Shown piece after piece: positions 5,952 through 8,095 of a stretch of DNA of 8,095 nucleotides. Every line of letters starts with the position of its first letter. Positions within the stretch are counted from its first letter, which is position 1. Below the pieces are notes generated by a model. That model had not been told where the DNA came from and did not search any database. It worked only from the letters and a program-made list of their open reading frames with translations. The position numbers were made by a program, and so were the translations under genes. The stretch lies in NCBI GenBank assembly GCA_022360235.1, contig JAKSDE010000003.1, positions 1 through 8,095 of the forward strand, written 5' to 3'. This DNA is from Cytophagales bacterium. GTDB lineage: Bacteria; Bacteroidota; Bacteroidia; Cytophagales; Amoebophilaceae.

Positions 5952-7268
5952 TCAAGATGAACTTTCTTCTATGAGGATATCTTCTAGAACAGTTTCCTGC
6001 AATGCGCGATAAGTGGCTGGTCTGTTGGCTGGCCTGATCCAACGCATCCACAGTACGTACCCTGGCTTTAAGGGTATCTCTTTGTGTATTCGATTTTTGC
6101 GTAAAAGTTTCTTTTTTTTTATCCCATATTTTTGGGCTATATGCCATAATGTTTCTCCTGGCTGAACAACATGGTAATGAATAGGTGCTTTGCTTTTTTT
6201 TTTCTTGAGATAATACACCTGCCCTGGTATTACCTGATGCGTAGAGTCAATATCATTAAACTCTAAAAAACGCGCTAAAGAAACTCTTCCTGCTTTCGCT
6301 AATGCCTGTAGATCATCGTCTTTCCCAGCAATGATAGCGGGTATTTTATTTACCTTTACCAAGGAAGACGTTGTTTTATTGAGCGCGTGCTGTGCTGTAG
6401 TAGCCGTTGCCAAGACAGGCTGTTGACTTACTGTAGTGATGCTAGCATATTGCTGGTGGGTCATGGGGACAATTACTGTATACATTTTATCTCCAGGTAC
6501 CCGACCCTCCTTTAACCATTTATTATACTCTCTCACCAGTGATTCTTCTATCCCCAGCTCCTGGGCTACCTCGTGTAATGTTTTGCCATTGGCTTCTTCA
6601 TATTCACACAAGCACAGGGTAGGATGTTTTGCTTTACCGACTACTCTTTCAAAAGCAATCTTGTAGGCTAGAAATTGGAGAACATACCAGTGGGTATCTT
6701 CCTCGATTTTCATCTTTTTCCTTTTATAATATTGCTTCGAAATGATCTGCGCTGCACCTCTTTTCCCCGAGTAATAAGCAAGCAAGGCCCACATCCAATT
6801 ATCAAAGTACAGGTTATTGAGTTTTAAATACTTTGCCGCCCCTCTCGTAGCTGCTACAATATTCATTCTTTCATCTACTTGCCGATTGACTTGTAACCCT
6901 ACTTCTTGGGCAGTAGGCAGTTTAAACTGCCAATAACCTACAGCATTGGAGGTACTAACGGCATCTCCGATGAGTGAACTTTCTTGTATTACGAGATACT
7001 TGAAGTCTTCAGGAAGTTCTTCTTCTCTTAAAATCCTTTCTATGACAGGGAAAAATAGATTCACCCTATCAAGTAGTAGTTGAAAGGATTTTGGGTGTCT
7101 TATTAGCTCGTTTACTTTTGCTTCAATTTTCTCTCGTGCCTTCTCTGTAATTATCAATTTCATATCTGCAAACGCTATCTTAGAAGGTACAGAGGGACCT
7201 GTTGCATAAGCCACAGGCTGAATCAATAGGCACCATGTAATTAATAAAATTAACTTAACGAACTTCAT
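5952..7268 (-). CDS. Secreted LysM lytic transglycosylase (MltD-like)
   Basis: Lytic transglycosylases cleave the MurNAc-GlcNAc bond of peptidoglycan in the periplasm, forming 1,6-anhydro ends. The 438-residue product has a signal peptide (1-22, hydrophobic core LILLITWCLLI, likely cut after AYA), an SLT-type domain (about 65-215), and a LysM module near the end (365-408, HYHVVQPGETLWHIAQKYGI). Weaker LysM-like segments are seen at about 228-267 and 303-354. The likely catalytic glutamate is E96 in VIQESSL, followed by SNAVGYWQF (107-115). One oddity is AYYSGKRGA (164-172) where the family usually has AYNxG; the tyrosine replaces a normally conserved asparagine. The middle and C-terminal parts are lysine-rich (KKKKSK, GIKKKK), consistent with binding the anionic wall. 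Its ATG overlaps the stop of the methyltransferase gene by four bases (ATGA), so the two are translationally coupled. Activity is likely but untested given the changed motif. Confidence 0.88.
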   Translation of the reverse strand: MKFVKLILLITWCLLIQPVAYATGPSVPSKIAFADMKLIITEKAREKIEAKVNELIRHPKSFQLLLDRVNLFFPVIERILREEELPEDFKYLVIQESSLIGDAVSTSNAVGYWQFKLPTAQEVGLQVNRQVDERMNIVAATRGAAKYLKLNNLYFDNWMWALLAYYSGKRGAAQIISKQYYKRKKMKIEEDTHWYVLQFLAYKIAFERVVGKAKHPTLCLCEYEEANGKTLHEVAQELGIEESLVREYNKWLKEGRVPGDKMYTVIVPMTHQQYASITTVSQQPVLATATTAQHALNKTTSSLVKVNKIPAIIAGKDDDLQALAKAGRVSLARFLEFNDIDSTHQVIPGQVYYLKKKKSKAPIHYHVVQPGETLWHIAQKYGIKKKKLLRKNRIHKEIPLKPGYVLWMRWIRPANRPATYRALQETVLEDILIEESSS

Positions 7269-7909
7269 TTTTTTCTTACAACCATTAAACCATCTCGAAT
7301 AGGAAACAATACATTTTCTACTCTTGGATCTTCATGTACCTTTTTGTTAAAGTTCCTAATCGTCTGGGCAATTTTGCTTACCTTTCCCTCACTTTCTGTG
7401 AATACTTCTCCTCGCCACAGAACATTATCTACAATAATGAATCCGTCTGGCCTTAACTTCTCCAGTACTAAGTCGTAATAGGCACCATACCTTTTCTTAT
7501 CCGCATCAATAAAGACTAAATCAAAAATTTCGTCGAGTTGAGGAATAATTTCTAGGGCGTTGCCAATACAGTAGTTTACTTTATCCTTTATACCTGCTTT
7601 AGCAAAGTATAGCTGTGCCATTTCCTCTAATTCTTCATTGATATCGATGGTATACAATATTCCTCCTTCTTTGAGTCCTTCAGCCAAGCATATAGCTGAG
7701 TACCCTGTATAGGTGCCGATCTCAAGTATCCTATTCGGCTTGATCATTTGAGAAAAAGTTGCCAGCACCCGTCCCTGAAAATGACCAGAGAGCATTTGGG
7801 GCCTATGAGCTTTTGTGTAAGTCATACGCGTTAACGCTGCCAAAAGTTTCGGCTCTTTCTCAGTAAACCTTTCAATGTAGTCTTGGAATGCTTTATTAAA
7901 GAGTGACAT
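7265..7909 (-). CDS. SAM-dependent O-methyltransferase (Methyltransf_3, TrmR/COMT-like)
   Basis: The 214-residue product is a class I methyltransferase of the PF01596 family, which includes caffeoyl-CoA/catechol O-methyltransferases and TrmR, the tRNA 5-hydroxyuridine methyltransferase of Bacillus. The SAM-binding motif I is LEIGTYTGYSA (62-72), with an acidic residue after strand 2 at D89 (YTIDI). The divalent-metal ligands of the family are matched by D135 in VFIDADK, and D161 and N162 in IIVDNVLWRG. The length is usual for the family, and there is no signal peptide, so it is cytoplasmic. Sequence alone does not separate tRNA modification from small-molecule methylation. For a Bacteroidota housekeeping copy I slightly favour the TrmR role, so I give no symbol. 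It is the first gene of a pair with the transglycosylase (4-base overlap). The ATG at 7907-7909 places MSLFNKAFQDYI at the start, which suits the family. Confidence 0.9.
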   Translation of the reverse strand: MSLFNKAFQDYIERFTEKEPKLLAALTRMTYTKAHRPQMLSGHFQGRVLATFSQMIKPNRILEIGTYTGYSAICLAEGLKEGGILYTIDINEELEEMAQLYFAKAGIKDKVNYCIGNALEIIPQLDEIFDLVFIDADKKRYGAYYDLVLEKLRPDGFIIVDNVLWRGEVFTESEGKVSKIAQTIRNFNKKVHEDPRVENVLFPIRDGLMVVRKK

Positions 7910-7935
7910 TGTAACAAGTTATTCTTATAAAATTT

Positions 7936-7956
7936 TTATTGCGCTCGTTATTGCGC
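7936..7956. repeat. Short direct repeat upstream of the methyltransferase
   Basis: TTATTGCGC occurs at 7936-7944 and 7948-7956, one helical turn (12 bases) apart, 27-47 bases before the methyltransferase start codon. It could be a paired binding site in the operon promoter. A 9-base repeat may also be chance, and no promoter motif could be assigned. Confidence 0.25.
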
Positions 7957-7995
7957 ATATAGGTTGAAGTGATAAGCAATTTTTTCTCTTAGGGA

Positions 7996-8095
7996 CTATG
8001 GATCACCCTGGGTATAGGGGTTTTTGGCTTGCTGTATACGAGTAGCCTTCAACAACTCTTCGGTCATCTCTAGAGGCACATGGCTACGCGCTTTG
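7996..8095 (-). CDS. C-terminal end of an unidentified protein (partial)
   Basis: One minus-strand frame stays open from the right edge (8094) to a TAG at 7996-7998, giving 32 residues: KARSHVPLEMTEELLKATRI then QQAKNPYTQGDP. The other two minus-strand frames contain stops, and the polar, helix-like residues look like a genuine protein tail. It ends 86 bases before the methyltransferase start, on the same strand, so it may belong to the same transcription unit. I do not recognise the family from this fragment; the rest lies outside the window. Confidence 0.5.
   Translation of the reverse strand, partial: KARSHVPLEMTEELLKATRIQQAKNPYTQGDP

Noticed and set aside
5920..6147. A 75-codon minus-strand frame over the end of the transglycosylase gene
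   Set aside because: It overlaps the LysM-coding region in another register and is compositionally a shadow.

Overview
The window looks like part of a Bacteroidota chromosome, probably from the Cytophagales side of the phylum. The evidence is the small HTH protein with an 'AEVGSVIDYDFT...LPEL' stretch typical of that phylum, weak or absent Shine-Dalgarno sequences, and palindromic intergenic repeats of a style I associate with these genomes. The repeat load and mostly low G+C would fit an Amoebophilus- or Cardinium-like symbiont, but the sequence does not settle genus or lifestyle. All six recognisable coding regions lie on the minus strand.

From left to right: (i) 1-344 is a gene-free composite repeat (element A) with a 12-bp inverted terminal repeat, a long imperfect palindrome and a 13-bp perfect hairpin. 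(ii) 345-2480 encodes ribonuclease R, a complete 711-residue 3'-5' exoribonuclease. (iii) 2481-3078 is gene-free and carries element B, an inverted, partly diverged relative of A with a heptanucleotide array. (iv) 3079-4722 encodes a sodium:alanine/glycine-type symporter with an unusual soluble insertion of about 110 residues. (v) 4912-5319 encodes a small Fis/HTH-type DNA-binding protein that may be cotranscribed with the symporter. (vi) 5320-5951 is gene-free, with an AT-rich stretch, a second heptanucleotide array and a third copy (C) of the repeat block. (vii) 5952-7909 is a translationally coupled pair, read as an O-methyltransferase followed by a secreted LysM lytic transglycosylase. (viii) 7996-8095 is the last 32 codons of an unidentified gene entering from the right.

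The genes do not form one pathway. They cover RNA turnover, amino-acid uptake with a possible local regulator, and a methyltransferase/murein-hydrolase operon. The most noteworthy signal is outside the genes. It is a mosaic family of intergenic repeats (a ~65-bp block, a ~52-bp palindrome arm and AGTTCYK heptamer arrays) combined differently at three sites. Two inverted members bracket the RNase R gene, which is also visibly richer in G+C than every neighbour. I found no CRISPR array, tRNA, rRNA, transposase or defence gene.
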